DNA of 64,000 nucleotides, taken from the NCBI RefSeq assembly GCF_017104965.1, contig NZ_JAAGPR010000014.1:122317-186316 (forward strand), in the 5' to 3' direction. The position numbers were made by a program, and so were the translations under genes. Shown one piece after another: positions 15,687-24,311 of this stretch (its first letter is position 1; each line of letters opens with the position of its first letter). Below the pieces are notes generated by a model. The model ran no database searches, was not told the DNA's origin, and saw only the letters and a list, made by a program, of their open reading frames with translations. Source of the DNA: Paraburkholderia sp. Ac-20340 (GTDB taxonomy: Bacteria > Pseudomonadota > Gammaproteobacteria > Burkholderiales > Burkholderiaceae).

Positions 15687-17615
15687 TTATCGCGACGTAC
15701 CGGCGGCCGCCGCGCCATTCATGCGCGAGCGCCGCAGCGTCAGCACGAACGCGGCGCCGCCGTCAGCGACATTGTGCGCCGTCAGCGCACCGCCGCAGTC
15801 GCGCGCAATCGACGATGAAATCGCCAGACCGAGCCCCAGCCCCTGCCCCATCTCCTTGGTCGTGAAGAACGGCTCGAAGAGACGCGGCATCACGTCGGCG
15901 GGAATGCCCGGTCCATTGTCGCGCACCGAGATTTCCAGCGTCGCAGGCTGCGCCCGCACGTCGATGACGATGCGCGGACCAGGCAGGCCCGCCACCGCGT
16001 CGAGCGCATTGCCGATCAGGTTGATCAGCACCTGTTCGAGCCGCAGATCGTCGCATTGTGCGATCAGTTCGGGGTACTCGCCGTGCGCGTCGAGCGCAAC
16101 GCTCGCGGCGTCGCCATCGGTGAACGTGAGCTCGACCTGCACGCCTTCGAGCCGCTTGCCGAGCAGCGCCAGCGCATTGCGCACCGCGCGCGCCACCGGC
16201 GAGCGCTGGCCCTTGGGCTTCGCGCGCCCCACGAACAGTTTGAGCTGATTGACGATCTTGCCCATGCGCTCGGTGAGCGAGCCAATCGCCTCCAGATTCT
16301 CGTGCGCCACGTCGTACTGGCCGCGTTCCAGAAACACGCGCGTGTTGTCCGAAAAACTGCGCAGCGCCGCCAGCGGCTGGTTCAGTTCATGCGTGATGCC
16401 CGCCGCCATTTGCCCAAGCGCGGCCAGCTTGCTCGCCTGGATCAGTTCGTCCTGGGTCGCGCGCAACTCCTGCTCCGCGCGCGTGCGTTCGGCCACTTCG
16501 CGTTGCAGGCGTTCGTTCGCCTGCGACAGATCGGCGGTGCGTTCGGCCACGCGATCGTTGAGCATCGCATAGGCTTTTTGCAGCATCGCGCGGCTCTTGA
16601 CCACTTCGCGCACGCGCGCGCGGCGCATGCGCCAGTAAAAGCCCAGCAGACACAGCGAGACGTAGCCGAAGCCCGTCATGATGGTGGCGTTGCGCGTGGC
16701 GTCGAGCACCGGATCGACCGGCGACATCGTCACGAGATGCCAGTCCGGTTCGCCCAGCGCGCGGCGCGTTTCCAGATAGCGCGGCGCGCGCAGGCCGCTG
16801 CCGATGCGCACGATATCGGCATCGCCTTCCAGCACGCGCTCGACGCTCGCGGGCAGCGGCGGAATATCCTGGCGCGCGTACTGTTGCGTGGCGTCGATCG
16901 AAGCGACGATGTCGGTCGGCAGCGGGCGCACCGTGCGGTACTTCCACGCGGGCACCGAGGAGAGAAAGATCACGCCATGGTCGTCGGTGACGAGCAGCGG
17001 TTCGGAGGCATCCGAGCCCGGAAACCATTCGAGATTGAGCTTCACCACCGCCACGCCGACAATCCGCCCATTGCGCCGCACCGGCTGCGAAATGTAGTAG
17101 CCCGGATCATGCGAGATCGTGCCGATGCCGAAGAATCGGCCGACGTTGCCCTTGGACGCATCGATGAAGTACGGGCGAAAGCGATATTCGACGCCCACGA
17201 AACTGTCCGAGCCGCGCCAGTTGCTTGCGGCGATACACGTGCCGTCGTTGCGGATGATGTAGGTGGTCGTCGCGCGCGCGTGACGGTTCACGTCTTCGAG
17301 ATAGCGATTGGCCGCCGCCACCAGCTCGGGCTTCGGATCGGCCAGCGCGTCCTGCACGAGCGGATGCGCGCCCACCAGATACGGCAGCGATTCGTAGCGC
17401 TCCAGCGTGCTCTTGAGCGCGGCGGTCGTGCGGTCGCCGCGCACGGCGGCGTTGCGGCGCAGCGCGTCGATGCCGGTCTGCCAGGCGAGCGACCACACGA
17501 GCGCGCAGACAGCCACGAGCCCGACAGCGAGCGCAAACAGCAGAAGAAGACGGCGCGTCACGGATGAGGCTTCCGGGTGATCGAGCGGGGATGGGTGGGA
17601 TTGTGGCACACGCAT
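15687..17615 (-). CDS. dctB: C4-dicarboxylate sensor histidine kinase, DctB type
   Basis: About 642 aa. It has an N-terminal membrane helix, a large periplasmic double-Cache-like sensor with YISQPVRRNGRIVGVAVVKLN, a second helix near residue 310, a coiled coil, then HisKA with the phospho-His in GITHELNQPLAALRS, and a HATPase with N-box NLIGNALDAV and DNGPGI. The start is ATG at 17615; a TTG at 17624 is possible. The dctD start is 81 bp downstream. It senses succinate, fumarate or malate in the family. Confidence 0.92.
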   Translation of the reverse strand: MRVPQSHPSPLDHPEASSVTRRLLLLFALAVGLVAVCALVWSLAWQTGIDALRRNAAVRGDRTTAALKSTLERYESLPYLVGAHPLVQDALADPKPELVAAANRYLEDVNRHARATTTYIIRNDGTCIAASNWRGSDSFVGVEYRFRPYFIDASKGNVGRFFGIGTISHDPGYYISQPVRRNGRIVGVAVVKLNLEWFPGSDASEPLLVTDDHGVIFLSSVPAWKYRTVRPLPTDIVASIDATQQYARQDIPPLPASVERVLEGDADIVRIGSGLRAPRYLETRRALGEPDWHLVTMSPVDPVLDATRNATIMTGFGYVSLCLLGFYWRMRRARVREVVKSRAMLQKAYAMLNDRVAERTADLSQANERLQREVAERTRAEQELRATQDELIQASKLAALGQMAAGITHELNQPLAALRSFSDNTRVFLERGQYDVAHENLEAIGSLTERMGKIVNQLKLFVGRAKPKGQRSPVARAVRNALALLGKRLEGVQVELTFTDGDAASVALDAHGEYPELIAQCDDLRLEQVLINLIGNALDAVAGLPGPRIVIDVRAQPATLEISVRDNGPGIPADVMPRLFEPFFTTKEMGQGLGLGLAISSSIARDCGGALTAHNVADGGAAFVLTLRRSRMNGAAAAGTSR

Positions 17616-17730
17616 ACCGCGCAAGGCGGCCGATCGTGGAAGGCGGTGAACGCCGGGAAAACAGGTGGGGTAGCGGGCGGCGTATCGCAGGGGAACAACA
17701 CGCCGCCCAGCGGCTTACGCCGCTTACTGC

Positions 17731-17757
17731 CGGTACAGCAGGTACAACCGGTACAGC
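17731..17757. repeat. Three tandem 9-mers in the dctA-dctB spacer
   Basis: CGGTACAGC, AGGTACAAC and CGGTACAGC follow each other exactly. They lie between the dctA stop and the dctB start and may be a regulator-binding array or a slippage repeat. Confidence 0.5.
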
Positions 17758-17817
17758 GACAGCCTGACAAGACCGGGGACGCTCGCGCGCCGCCCGGTCG
17801 AACACACTCACGCGTGC

Positions 17818-19101
17818 TTACGCACCTGCGCTTTCCTTCACTTCCGAAGACTCGCCGGACAGCACCGCACGCAGCTTGTTGCGGTCGAGTTCCTTCTCCC
17901 ATGCCGAGACAACCACGGTTGCCACGCCGTTGCCGACGATGTTGGTCAGCGCGCGGCATTCGCTCATGAAGCGGTCGATACCGAGAATCAGCACCATGCC
18001 CGAGAGCGGGATCGTCGGCACCACGGCCAGCGTCGCCGCCAGCGTGATGAAGCCCGCGCCGGTCACGCCGCTGGCGCCCTTCGAGGTCAGCATCGTCACG
18101 GCGAGCAGCGTGAGCTGCTGCGTCCACGTGAGGTCGGTGTTGGTCGCCTGGGCGATGAACAGCACGGCCATCGTCATGTAGATGTTGGTGCCGTCGAGGT
18201 TGAACGAGTAACCGGTCGGCACCACGAGGCCCACCACCGAGCGCGAGCAGCCCAGACGCTCGAGCTTCTGCATCAGTTGCGGCAGCGCCGACTCCGACGA
18301 GCTCGTGCCCAGCACGATCAGCAGTTCTTCCTTGATGTAGGAAACGAAGCGGATGATCGAGAAGCCCGTCATGCGCGCGATCGCACCCAGCACGACCAGC
18401 ACGAACACGACCGAGGTCAGATAGAACGTGCCGATCAGCTTGAGCATCGGCAGCAGCGAGCCCACGCCGTACTTGCCGATGGTGAAGGCCATCGCGCCGA
18501 ACGCGCCGATCGGCGCCAGCTTCGTGACGATCTTGACGACGCCGAACAGCACGCCCGAGATGCCGTCGATGAAGTCGGTCACCACGCGGCCGCGCTCGCC
18601 CAGTTGCGTGAGCACTGCGCCGAACAGCAGCGCGATCAGCAGGATCTGGAGGATTTCACCTTGCGCGAACGCCGAGAAAATCGTGTCCGGGATGATGTGC
18701 ATCAGGAAGTCGACCGAGCTCTGGCCGTGTGCCTTTTCGGCGAAGCTCGCCACCGACTTGGCGTCGAGCGTGCTCACGTCCACATTGAAGCCCGCGCCCG
18801 GCTTGAGCACGTGCGTGGCGATCAGGCCGAGCACCAGCGCGAAGGTCGAAACGATCTCGAAGTAGAGCAGCGCCTTGCCGCCCACGCGGCCCACTTTCTT
18901 CATGTCCTCCATGCCGGCGATGCCGGTCACGACGGTACAGAAGATGATCGGCCCGATCACCATCTTGATGAGCTTGATGAAGGCGTCGCCGAGCGGCTTC
19001 ATGTCGATACCGAGCGCCGGCCAGAAGTGGCCAAGAATCACGCCGATGACGATCGCCACGATCACCTGGAAGTAGAGGACTTTGTGGAGAGGTTTCTTCA
19101 C
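17818..19101 (-). CDS. dctA: C4-dicarboxylate:cation symporter DctA
   Basis: About 427 aa, inner-membrane transporter of the DAACS family for succinate, fumarate and malate. The usual N-terminus (KKPLHKVLYFQVIVAIVIG), the serine-rich reentrant loop LGTSSSESALPQ and the substrate motif GYSFNLDGTNIYM are present. The frame is open back to 19416, but conserved sequence begins at the GTG at 19101, so that is chosen. A sigma-54 site and a nine-codon leader ORF lie upstream. dctBD are next door. Confidence 0.95.
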   Translation of the reverse strand: MKKPLHKVLYFQVIVAIVIGVILGHFWPALGIDMKPLGDAFIKLIKMVIGPIIFCTVVTGIAGMEDMKKVGRVGGKALLYFEIVSTFALVLGLIATHVLKPGAGFNVDVSTLDAKSVASFAEKAHGQSSVDFLMHIIPDTIFSAFAQGEILQILLIALLFGAVLTQLGERGRVVTDFIDGISGVLFGVVKIVTKLAPIGAFGAMAFTIGKYGVGSLLPMLKLIGTFYLTSVVFVLVVLGAIARMTGFSIIRFVSYIKEELLIVLGTSSSESALPQLMQKLERLGCSRSVVGLVVPTGYSFNLDGTNIYMTMAVLFIAQATNTDLTWTQQLTLLAVTMLTSKGASGVTGAGFITLAATLAVVPTIPLSGMVLILGIDRFMSECRALTNIVGNGVATVVVSAWEKELDRNKLRAVLSGESSEVKESAGA

Positions 19102-19178
19102 TTGGGGTGCCTGCAATAAGTTAAGCCGATGGCCGCGCTTTTCGAGCGCCGTGCCGCGACAGGTCGAAACGGGGGGAA

Positions 19179-19208
19179 TCAGCGAAACCAGATGAGGAAT
19201 GTGGACAT
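19179..19208 (-). CDS. Nine-residue leader ORF upstream of dctA
   Basis: ATG at 19208 encodes MSTFLIWFR and then TGA. It is preceded by a strong AAGGAG at 6-7 bases, much better than the ribosome site of dctA itself. It lies inside the expected sigma-54 transcript and ends 77 bases before the dctA GTG. It overlaps, in another frame, the unlikely N-terminal extension of dctA. It could be a translated leader controlling dctA, or chance. Confidence 0.45.
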   Translation of the reverse strand: MSTFLIWFR

Positions 19209-19268
19209 CGGCTGTCTCCTTGATGTTTTTTTTGTCGCGGCCGGGAGGTTGGCCGCACGTTTCTAATT

Positions 19269-19283
19269 GCAAGGTTGATGCCA
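19269..19283 (-). promoter_or_regulatory. Sigma-54 promoter of dctA
   Basis: Minus strand reads TGGCAT, five bases, TTGC: one mismatch from consensus. It is about 170 bp upstream of the dctA start, and DctD is encoded nearby. Confidence 0.8.
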
Positions 19284-19346
19284 GCGACGCATTGCCGCGC
19301 CAGCCTTGATTTACAAGGTTTTTATCGGCATAGGGCGCGCGCGCAA

Positions 19347-19360
19347 TCTGGTTTTCCAGA
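19347..19360. promoter_or_regulatory. Candidate DctD enhancer site
   Basis: TCTGG-TTTT-CCAGA is a perfect inverted repeat about 65 bp upstream of the dctA sigma-54 box. The position suits an activator-binding site. Confidence 0.4.
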
Positions 19361-19403
19361 AATGCGGATTGAATGCGTCCGGGAATCCGGAACGCCAGAT
19401 GCG

Positions 19404-19430
19404 AAAAAGCCCGCACGAGGCGGGCTTTTT
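19404..19430. terminator. Intrinsic terminator of lipA
   Basis: AAAAAGCCCGC and GCGGGCTTTTT arms around a 5-nt loop. The T-tract is present on both strands; it lies 20 bp after the lipA stop. Confidence 0.88.
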
Positions 19431-19449
19431 TCTGACAGACCGGCGAGGC

Positions 19450-20454
19450 TTAGACTACGCCCGCGCCGTGTGCCTGGACGTCGGCGTGATAGCTCGAACG
19501 CACCATCGCGCCAACCGCGGCGTGCGTGAAGCCCATCTTGTACGCCTCTTCCTCGTACATCTTGAAGGTGTCCGGGTGCACGTAGGAACGCACCGGCAGG
19601 TGGTGCTCCGAAGGCTGGAGATACTGGCCGATCGTCAGCATGTCGACGTCGTGCGCGCGCAGGTCGCGCATCACCTGAAGAATTTCTTCTTCGGTTTCGC
19701 CCAGACCCACCATCAGGCCCGACTTGGTCGCGACTTCCGGGTGCAGCGCCTTGAAGTCCTTGAGGAGCTTCAGCGAGTGCGCGTAGTCCGAACCCGGGCG
19801 CGCTTCCTTGTAGAGGCGCGGCACCGTTTCGAGGTTGTGGTTCATGACGTCGGGCGGCGCGGCGTTGAGAATTTCCAGCGCGCGGTCCAGACGGCCACGG
19901 AAGTCCGGCGTGAGAATTTCGATGCGGGTTTCCGGCGAATGCTCGCGCACCTGGCGGATACATTCGACGAAGTGACCAGCGCCGCCGTCACGCAGATCGT
20001 CGCGGTCCACGCTCGTGATCACGACGTACTTGAGCTTGAGCGCGCCGATGGTGCGCGCGAGATTGCCCGGTTCTTCCGGATCGAGCGGATCGGGGCGGCC
20101 GTGACCGACATCGCAGAACGGGCAACGGCGCGTGCACTTGTCGCCCATGATCATGAACGTGGCCGTGCCCTTGCCGAAACATTCGCCGATGTTCGGGCAG
20201 CTCGCTTCCTCGCACACCGTATGCAGGTTGTGCTCGCGCAGGATGTTCTTGATTTCGTAGAAGCGCGACGTGCCCGTGGCCGCCTTGACGCGAATCCACT
20301 CGGGCTTCTTGAGCTTCTCGATCGGAACGATCTTGATGGGAATGCGCGCGGTCTTGGCCTGCGCCTTCTGCTTCGCGGTGGCGTCGTACGGGACGGCGTC
20401 GGCGGCAGGATTCACTGCGGGGGTCGCTGCGGGGTTGGCAGTTACGTCAGTCAT
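19450..20454 (-). CDS. lipA: Lipoyl synthase
   Basis: Radical-SAM enzyme that inserts two sulfurs into octanoyl groups on E2 and GcvH proteins. 334 aa. The auxiliary cluster motif CEEASCPNIGEC and the SAM cluster motif CTRRCPFC are intact, and RSSYHA near the C-terminus supplies the conserved Ser ligand. The N-terminal 30 residues are Ala/Pro-rich. Start ATG at 20454. It follows lipB on the same strand after 62 bp. Confidence 0.97.
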   Translation of the reverse strand: MTDVTANPAATPAVNPAADAVPYDATAKQKAQAKTARIPIKIVPIEKLKKPEWIRVKAATGTSRFYEIKNILREHNLHTVCEEASCPNIGECFGKGTATFMIMGDKCTRRCPFCDVGHGRPDPLDPEEPGNLARTIGALKLKYVVITSVDRDDLRDGGAGHFVECIRQVREHSPETRIEILTPDFRGRLDRALEILNAAPPDVMNHNLETVPRLYKEARPGSDYAHSLKLLKDFKALHPEVATKSGLMVGLGETEEEILQVMRDLRAHDVDMLTIGQYLQPSEHHLPVRSYVHPDTFKMYEEEAYKMGFTHAAVGAMVRSSYHADVQAHGAGVV

Positions 20455-20516
20455 GCTTTCGATCCAGTCAGGCCGCCGGAGTAACGCCAGCCTGCGGTTG
20501 TGGCGGTTGCCCGCCT

Positions 20517-21362
20517 TCAGACCGCGCGAGCGGCCGGGTCCACAGCGGCCGCTTCGGCCGCGAGGTCTACGGCAGCCGCTTCGGCTGCCGGAAGAGGTTC
20601 TGCTTGCGCGGCTTCGTTGTCCGCTGCTTCGTCGTTGGGCGCGTGCTTTGCAGCATGTTCCGCGAAATTCGCTTCGAGTCGCGCGGCCAGCGTTGCGGCC
20701 GCTTCGCGCCACGTCGCCTGCGCGCCGAGCGTCGCCATATCGACGGTTTCGAGTCCCGCGTAACCACACGGATTGATGGCGAGGAACGGGCTCAGATCCA
20801 TCGACACGTTCAGGCTCACGCCGTGGTAGCTGCAGCCGTTGCGGATCTTCAGACCCAGCGCGGCGACCTTGGCGCCACGGTGCACGGCGCTTTCGCCCTG
20901 GGCGTCATCTGGCACGTAAATACCGGGCGCGCCGTCCTTGCGTACACCGGCGAGATTATACGCCGCCAGCGTTTCGATCACGGCCTGCTCGATGAGCGTG
21001 ACGAGCTCGCGCACCATCAGTTTCCGGCGCCGCAGATCGACCAGCAGATACGCCACGACCTGCCCCGGCCCGTGATACGTGATCTGGCCGCCGCGATCGA
21101 TCTGTACGAGCGGAATGCCGCTATTGGCGATCAGCAGATGTTCGGGCTTGCCGGCCTGGCCGAGTGTGAAGACGGGCGGATGTTCGACCAGCCAGATTTC
21201 GTCGGGCGTGGTCGCATCGCGTTGCGCGGTGAACTCGCGCATGGCGTCGAAACTGGTCTGATAAGGCTCCGTGCCGCGCCAGCGCAGCACGAATGGCTCG
21301 CCATTCTGCTCAGAAGCGGGGTCGGACGGGATAGACGGGGATAAAACCGGGGTGGCGCACAT
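20517..21362 (-). CDS. lipB: Octanoyltransferase LipB with Ala-rich tail
   Basis: Transfers octanoate from ACP to lipoyl domains. The signature RGGQITYHGPGQ, the catalytic Lys in GAKVAALGLKIR and the Cys in INPCGYAG are seen. Length is 281 aa. The last 50 or so residues form an Ala/Glu/Asp-rich tail with short AEAAAVD repeats beyond the normal domain. Upstream partner of lipA. Confidence 0.95.
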   Translation of the reverse strand: MCATPVLSPSIPSDPASEQNGEPFVLRWRGTEPYQTSFDAMREFTAQRDATTPDEIWLVEHPPVFTLGQAGKPEHLLIANSGIPLVQIDRGGQITYHGPGQVVAYLLVDLRRRKLMVRELVTLIEQAVIETLAAYNLAGVRKDGAPGIYVPDDAQGESAVHRGAKVAALGLKIRNGCSYHGVSLNVSMDLSPFLAINPCGYAGLETVDMATLGAQATWREAAATLAARLEANFAEHAAKHAPNDEAADNEAAQAEPLPAAEAAAVDLAAEAAAVDPAARAV

Positions 21363-21446
21363 GATTTCGGGAGTTTACCCAATTCGGGACAAGCGCGCCG
21401 ACGGCTGCGGCCGAAAGTCTCTTGCGGATCGCGAGAAAAGCACAAA

Positions 21447-21472
21447 CGGGCGCTCCGTCCGGTGAGCGCCCG
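21447..21472 (-). terminator. Terminator of the DUF2917 gene
   Basis: CGGGCGCTC/GAGCGCCCG stem with an 8-nt loop. On the minus strand it is followed by a T-rich stretch (TTTGTGCTTTT). It lies just after the DUF2917 stop. Confidence 0.7.
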
Positions 21473-21510
21473 CCTGTTTTACTACCTGTCCTGGCTGCCG
21501 CGATAGGAAC

Positions 21511-21837
21511 TCAAACCGTGCGCCAGCCGTCGCCCATATGAACGCCCAGGCGTGCTGCCTTGCGCGTGACCCAGTCCGCCGCGCGCTCGCCGATACGCGT
21601 CGGCGTGGCGAACGCCACCCACGCCGCCGCGCCCTGCTCCGCGCCGATCCACAGGCGCTCGCCGCGCCGCAGCCGCAGCGTGTGGCCCGGCTCCAGCCAG
21701 TAGTCGGCGGTATCGTCGCTGCGCGTGACCCAGACCGCGCCGCAACGCACCGTCAGCCGCGTGCTGTGCGAAACGCGCACCGATGCCACTTGATTAGCCT
21801 CGACTTCGAACGTGATATCTGAAGAAATCTCTCTCAT
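21511..21837 (-). CDS. DUF2917 domain protein
   Basis: 108 aa, no signal peptide. The pattern VRCGAVWVTRSDDTADYWLEPGH is characteristic of the DUF2917 family, which has a small cupin-like beta fold (TLRLRRGERLWIG). Function unknown. It is divergent from a LysR regulator with a 99-bp shared promoter region, so it is probably that regulator's target. Confidence 0.8.
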   Translation of the reverse strand: MREISSDITFEVEANQVASVRVSHSTRLTVRCGAVWVTRSDDTADYWLEPGHTLRLRRGERLWIGAEQGAAAWVAFATPTRIGERAADWVTRKAARLGVHMGDGWRTV

Positions 21838-21910
21838 TTCCGCCTCCGAATGCCCTGCTTTGATAGCTACAATCCTAGACAACACAAGGGATCGGGCAAA
21901 ACGATCATTT

Positions 21911-21925
21911 TTCACGGCTATGTGA
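21911..21925. promoter_or_regulatory. Possible LysR binding site
   Basis: TTCAC-GGCTA-TGTGA is an imperfect dyad (TCAC-N6-GTGA) just upstream of the LysR start, in the DUF2917-LysR intergenic region. It does not exactly fit T-N11-A. Confidence 0.3.
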
Positions 21926-21936
21926 GAAAAATTACG

Positions 21937-22920
21937 ATGGACCTGCGTACGCTCCCGGCGCTGAACGCCCTCAAGGCCTTCGAAGCCGCCTCCCGCCACG
22001 AGAGTTTTTCGCGCGCCGCCGACGAGCTTTTCGTCACCCACGGCGCGGTCAGCCACCAGATTCGCGCGCTCGAAGCGGAGCTGGGCGTGGCGCTGTTCGC
22101 GCGCGACGGCAAGCGCGTGCGCCTGACCGACACGGGCCGCCGCTACGCCAGCCAGGTGCGCGACGCGCTCGGCCAGCTTGCGCATGCGACCCAGGAAATC
22201 CGCGCGGGCGACCGCGACCGGCGCCTGGTCGTATCGATGCTCACGTCGTTCGCGGCGCGCTGGGTGACGCCGCGCATCGGCCGTTTTATCGAAGCGAATC
22301 CGCAGTGGGACGTCGAGCTGCAATCGACCAATTCCCTCACCGATTTCGCGCGCGACGACGTGGACGTGGCGATCCGCTTCGGCTACGGCCACTATCCGGG
22401 CCTGCACGCTGAACTGCTGCTCGACGAGATTTTCTTCCCGGCCTGCTCGCCCGATTTCCGCGACGGCAAGCTGCCCGCCGATCCGCGCGAAATGACCAGA
22501 CTGCCGCTGCTGCGCTCCGACGACGAACTCTGGCGCCCGTGGTTCGACGCCGCCGGCATGCAGGACATGCCCGAGCCCAAGCGCGGCGTGCTTTATCAGG
22601 ATTCGTCGAACCTGCTGCAGGCCGCGATGGACGGCCAGGGCATCGCGCTCGTGCGCCGCTCGCTGGCGATGCACGAGATCACGCGCGGGCGCCTCGTGCG
22701 CCTCTTCAAGGACATCGACGGGCCGAGTCCTTGGCGCTACTACCTCATCTGCACGCAGCAACGCCTGCAGACCGAGCGAGTGCAGGCATTCCGCAACTGG
22801 GTTTTCGACGAAGTCGCGCGCTTCCGGCGGCTGTACGAAGACGCCTGCGAAGCCGGCCCGCTGATGACGGCGGCGGCTGCCGCGCTACGCGCAAACGAAA
22901 ACGAAAACGACGCGGCATAA
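21937..22920 (+). CDS. LysR-family transcriptional regulator (GcvA-like)
   Basis: 327 aa. It has an N-terminal winged helix (LPALNALKAFEAASRHESFSRAADEL, VTHGAVSHQIRALE) and a GcvA-type effector domain (STNSLTDFARDDVDVAIRFGYG). ATG at 21937 matches the start of the GcvA subgroup, which begins with a few residues before LPALNALKAF. The last 25 residues are Ala/Glu/Asn-rich. Divergent from the DUF2917 gene. Confidence 0.92.
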   Translation: MDLRTLPALNALKAFEAASRHESFSRAADELFVTHGAVSHQIRALEAELGVALFARDGKRVRLTDTGRRYASQVRDALGQLAHATQEIRAGDRDRRLVVSMLTSFAARWVTPRIGRFIEANPQWDVELQSTNSLTDFARDDVDVAIRFGYGHYPGLHAELLLDEIFFPACSPDFRDGKLPADPREMTRLPLLRSDDELWRPWFDAAGMQDMPEPKRGVLYQDSSNLLQAAMDGQGIALVRRSLAMHEITRGRLVRLFKDIDGPSPWRYYLICTQQRLQTERVQAFRNWVFDEVARFRRLYEDACEAGPLMTAAAAALRANENENDAA

Positions 22921-22945
22921 AACCCGGAATCGCGCCCCAAAAAAC

Positions 22946-22974
22946 AAAAAGGCTGCCCGAAAGCAGCCTTTTTT
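22946..22974. terminator. Bidirectional terminator between LysR gene and ybeD
   Basis: AAAAAGGCTGC and GCAGCCTTTTTT arms with loop CCGAAA. It serves two convergent genes. Confidence 0.88.
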
Positions 22975-23001
22975 CATGCTCCAGCGCCGCAGCGCCAGCC
23001 T

Positions 23002-23322
23002 TTACAGCACGATCTTCACCATCGGATGACCGGTGAGCGCGCGGTAGATATCGTCCAGATGCGCCTGGCTGGTCGCGCGCACCGTCACCGTGAGGCCGGT
23101 GTAGTTGCCGCCGCTCGACGGACGCTTTTCGATGATGGTTTCATCGAAACCGCCGTCGAATTCGCGCAGCACCGCGATCATGGTCGATTCGAATTCCGGG
23201 TGCGTCTTGCCCATCACCTTGATGGGGAAATCGCAGGGGAATTCGATCAGCGATTCCTTGACTTCCTCGCCCGCGCCGATCACGGCCGGGGTGTTAGCCG
23301 AGTTGTTCTGTGATGCAGTCAT
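23002..23322 (-). CDS. ybeD: YbeD/DUF493 family protein
   Basis: 106 aa. LIEFPCDFPIKVMGKTHPEF and a GNYTGLTVTVRATSQAHLDDIYRAL stretch are typical of DUF493. It is an ACT-like fold often found beside lipB, and its function is unclear. The start ATG overlaps the stop of the aminotransferase gene by 4 bp (ATGA), so the two are translationally coupled. Confidence 0.9.
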   Translation of the reverse strand: MTASQNNSANTPAVIGAGEEVKESLIEFPCDFPIKVMGKTHPEFESTMIAVLREFDGGFDETIIEKRPSSGGNYTGLTVTVRATSQAHLDDIYRALTGHPMVKIVL

Positions 23323-24293
23323 TTTTCCACTTCCTGTAGCGTGGCTCGCGCAACATCGCGTGCCTCGCGCGCCTTCGCACGCTGATAAGCCTCGTAGAGC
23401 GCGGCATAAACCGGCCCTGGTTTGCCGTTGCCCACGGCCGCGCCATCGAGCGCAACGACGGGCAAAATTTCCTTGGTCGCCGAGGATACCAGCAGTTCGT
23501 CGGCGCTGCGCAGCGCCGCTTCGTCGATCTCGCGCGCCTCGAAACGCAGGCCGCAGTCCTGCGCCAGCTCCTCGATGAGCCCGTAGCGGATGCCTTCGAG
23601 GATCTTGTTGCTGCGCGGCGGCGCGTAGAGCGCGCCATCCTTCACGATCCACACATTCGACGACGAAGCTTCCGTCACCCAGCCGTCGCGCAACTGGATC
23701 GTCTCGAACACGCCATGCTCGACGGCGTTCTGCGCCATCAGCACATTGCCGAGCAGCGAAGTCGCCTTGATATCGCAATTGAGCCAGCGGCGGTCTTCGG
23801 CCGTGACGCAGGCCACGCCCGCCGCACGCTGCGCGGCGCCCGGCATGACGAGCGGATTGACCATCACGAATACCGTCGGCGTGATGCCGGCCGGAAACGC
23901 GTGACCGCGCTTCGCGACGCCGCGCGTCACCTGAACGTAGACGTTCGCGTGCGCATCGTGCGCGAGCGCGCCCGCTGCTTCGTTCGCCTCGATCACGCGC
24001 GCGATCAGCGCACGCCAGCCTGCTTCATCGAACGGATTCGTGATCCCGACCTTGTCGAGCGAGCGCGCCAGCCGCCCGAGATGCTGGGCAATGCGAAACG
24101 GCACGCGCACTTTTTCGGGCGCATCCGCTATGTCCCCGGTTTCGAGCACATACACCGGCACGACTTCATAAATCCCGTCGCCGAAAATAAAGCCACGGTC
24201 CAGCACCGGCACGCGCGCTTCGGAAAGCGGCGTGAGTTCGCCGTTGAGCCAGACGATCGGCTCGGCGGCTTCATGGATCGAAATCGAGGACAT
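23319..24293 (-). CDS. dat: Class IV aminotransferase, probable D-amino acid aminotransferase
   Basis: PLP enzyme of fold type IV, about 324 aa. VPVLDRGFIFGDGIYEVVPVY is the N-terminal signature. The PLP Lys is in LNCDIKATSLLGNVL, and VTEASSSNVWIV binds the phosphate. The cluster dacC-dat-ybeD, with a D,D-carboxypeptidase next door, supports a D-alanine/D-glutamate role over a branched-chain one. Specificity is inference. Confidence 0.88.
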   Translation of the reverse strand: MSSISIHEAAEPIVWLNGELTPLSEARVPVLDRGFIFGDGIYEVVPVYVLETGDIADAPEKVRVPFRIAQHLGRLARSLDKVGITNPFDEAGWRALIARVIEANEAAGALAHDAHANVYVQVTRGVAKRGHAFPAGITPTVFVMVNPLVMPGAAQRAAGVACVTAEDRRWLNCDIKATSLLGNVLMAQNAVEHGVFETIQLRDGWVTEASSSNVWIVKDGALYAPPRSNKILEGIRYGLIEELAQDCGLRFEAREIDEAALRSADELLVSSATKEILPVVALDGAAVGNGKPGPVYAALYEAYQRAKAREARDVARATLQEVEK

Positions 24294-24311
24294 GGCGTCG
24301 CCCCGCGTCGC

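Noticed and set aside
19102..19416. N-terminal extension of dctA to 532 residues
   Set aside because: No similarity to DctA before KKPLHKV, and the region contains the sigma-54 promoter and leader, so it is non-coding for DctA.
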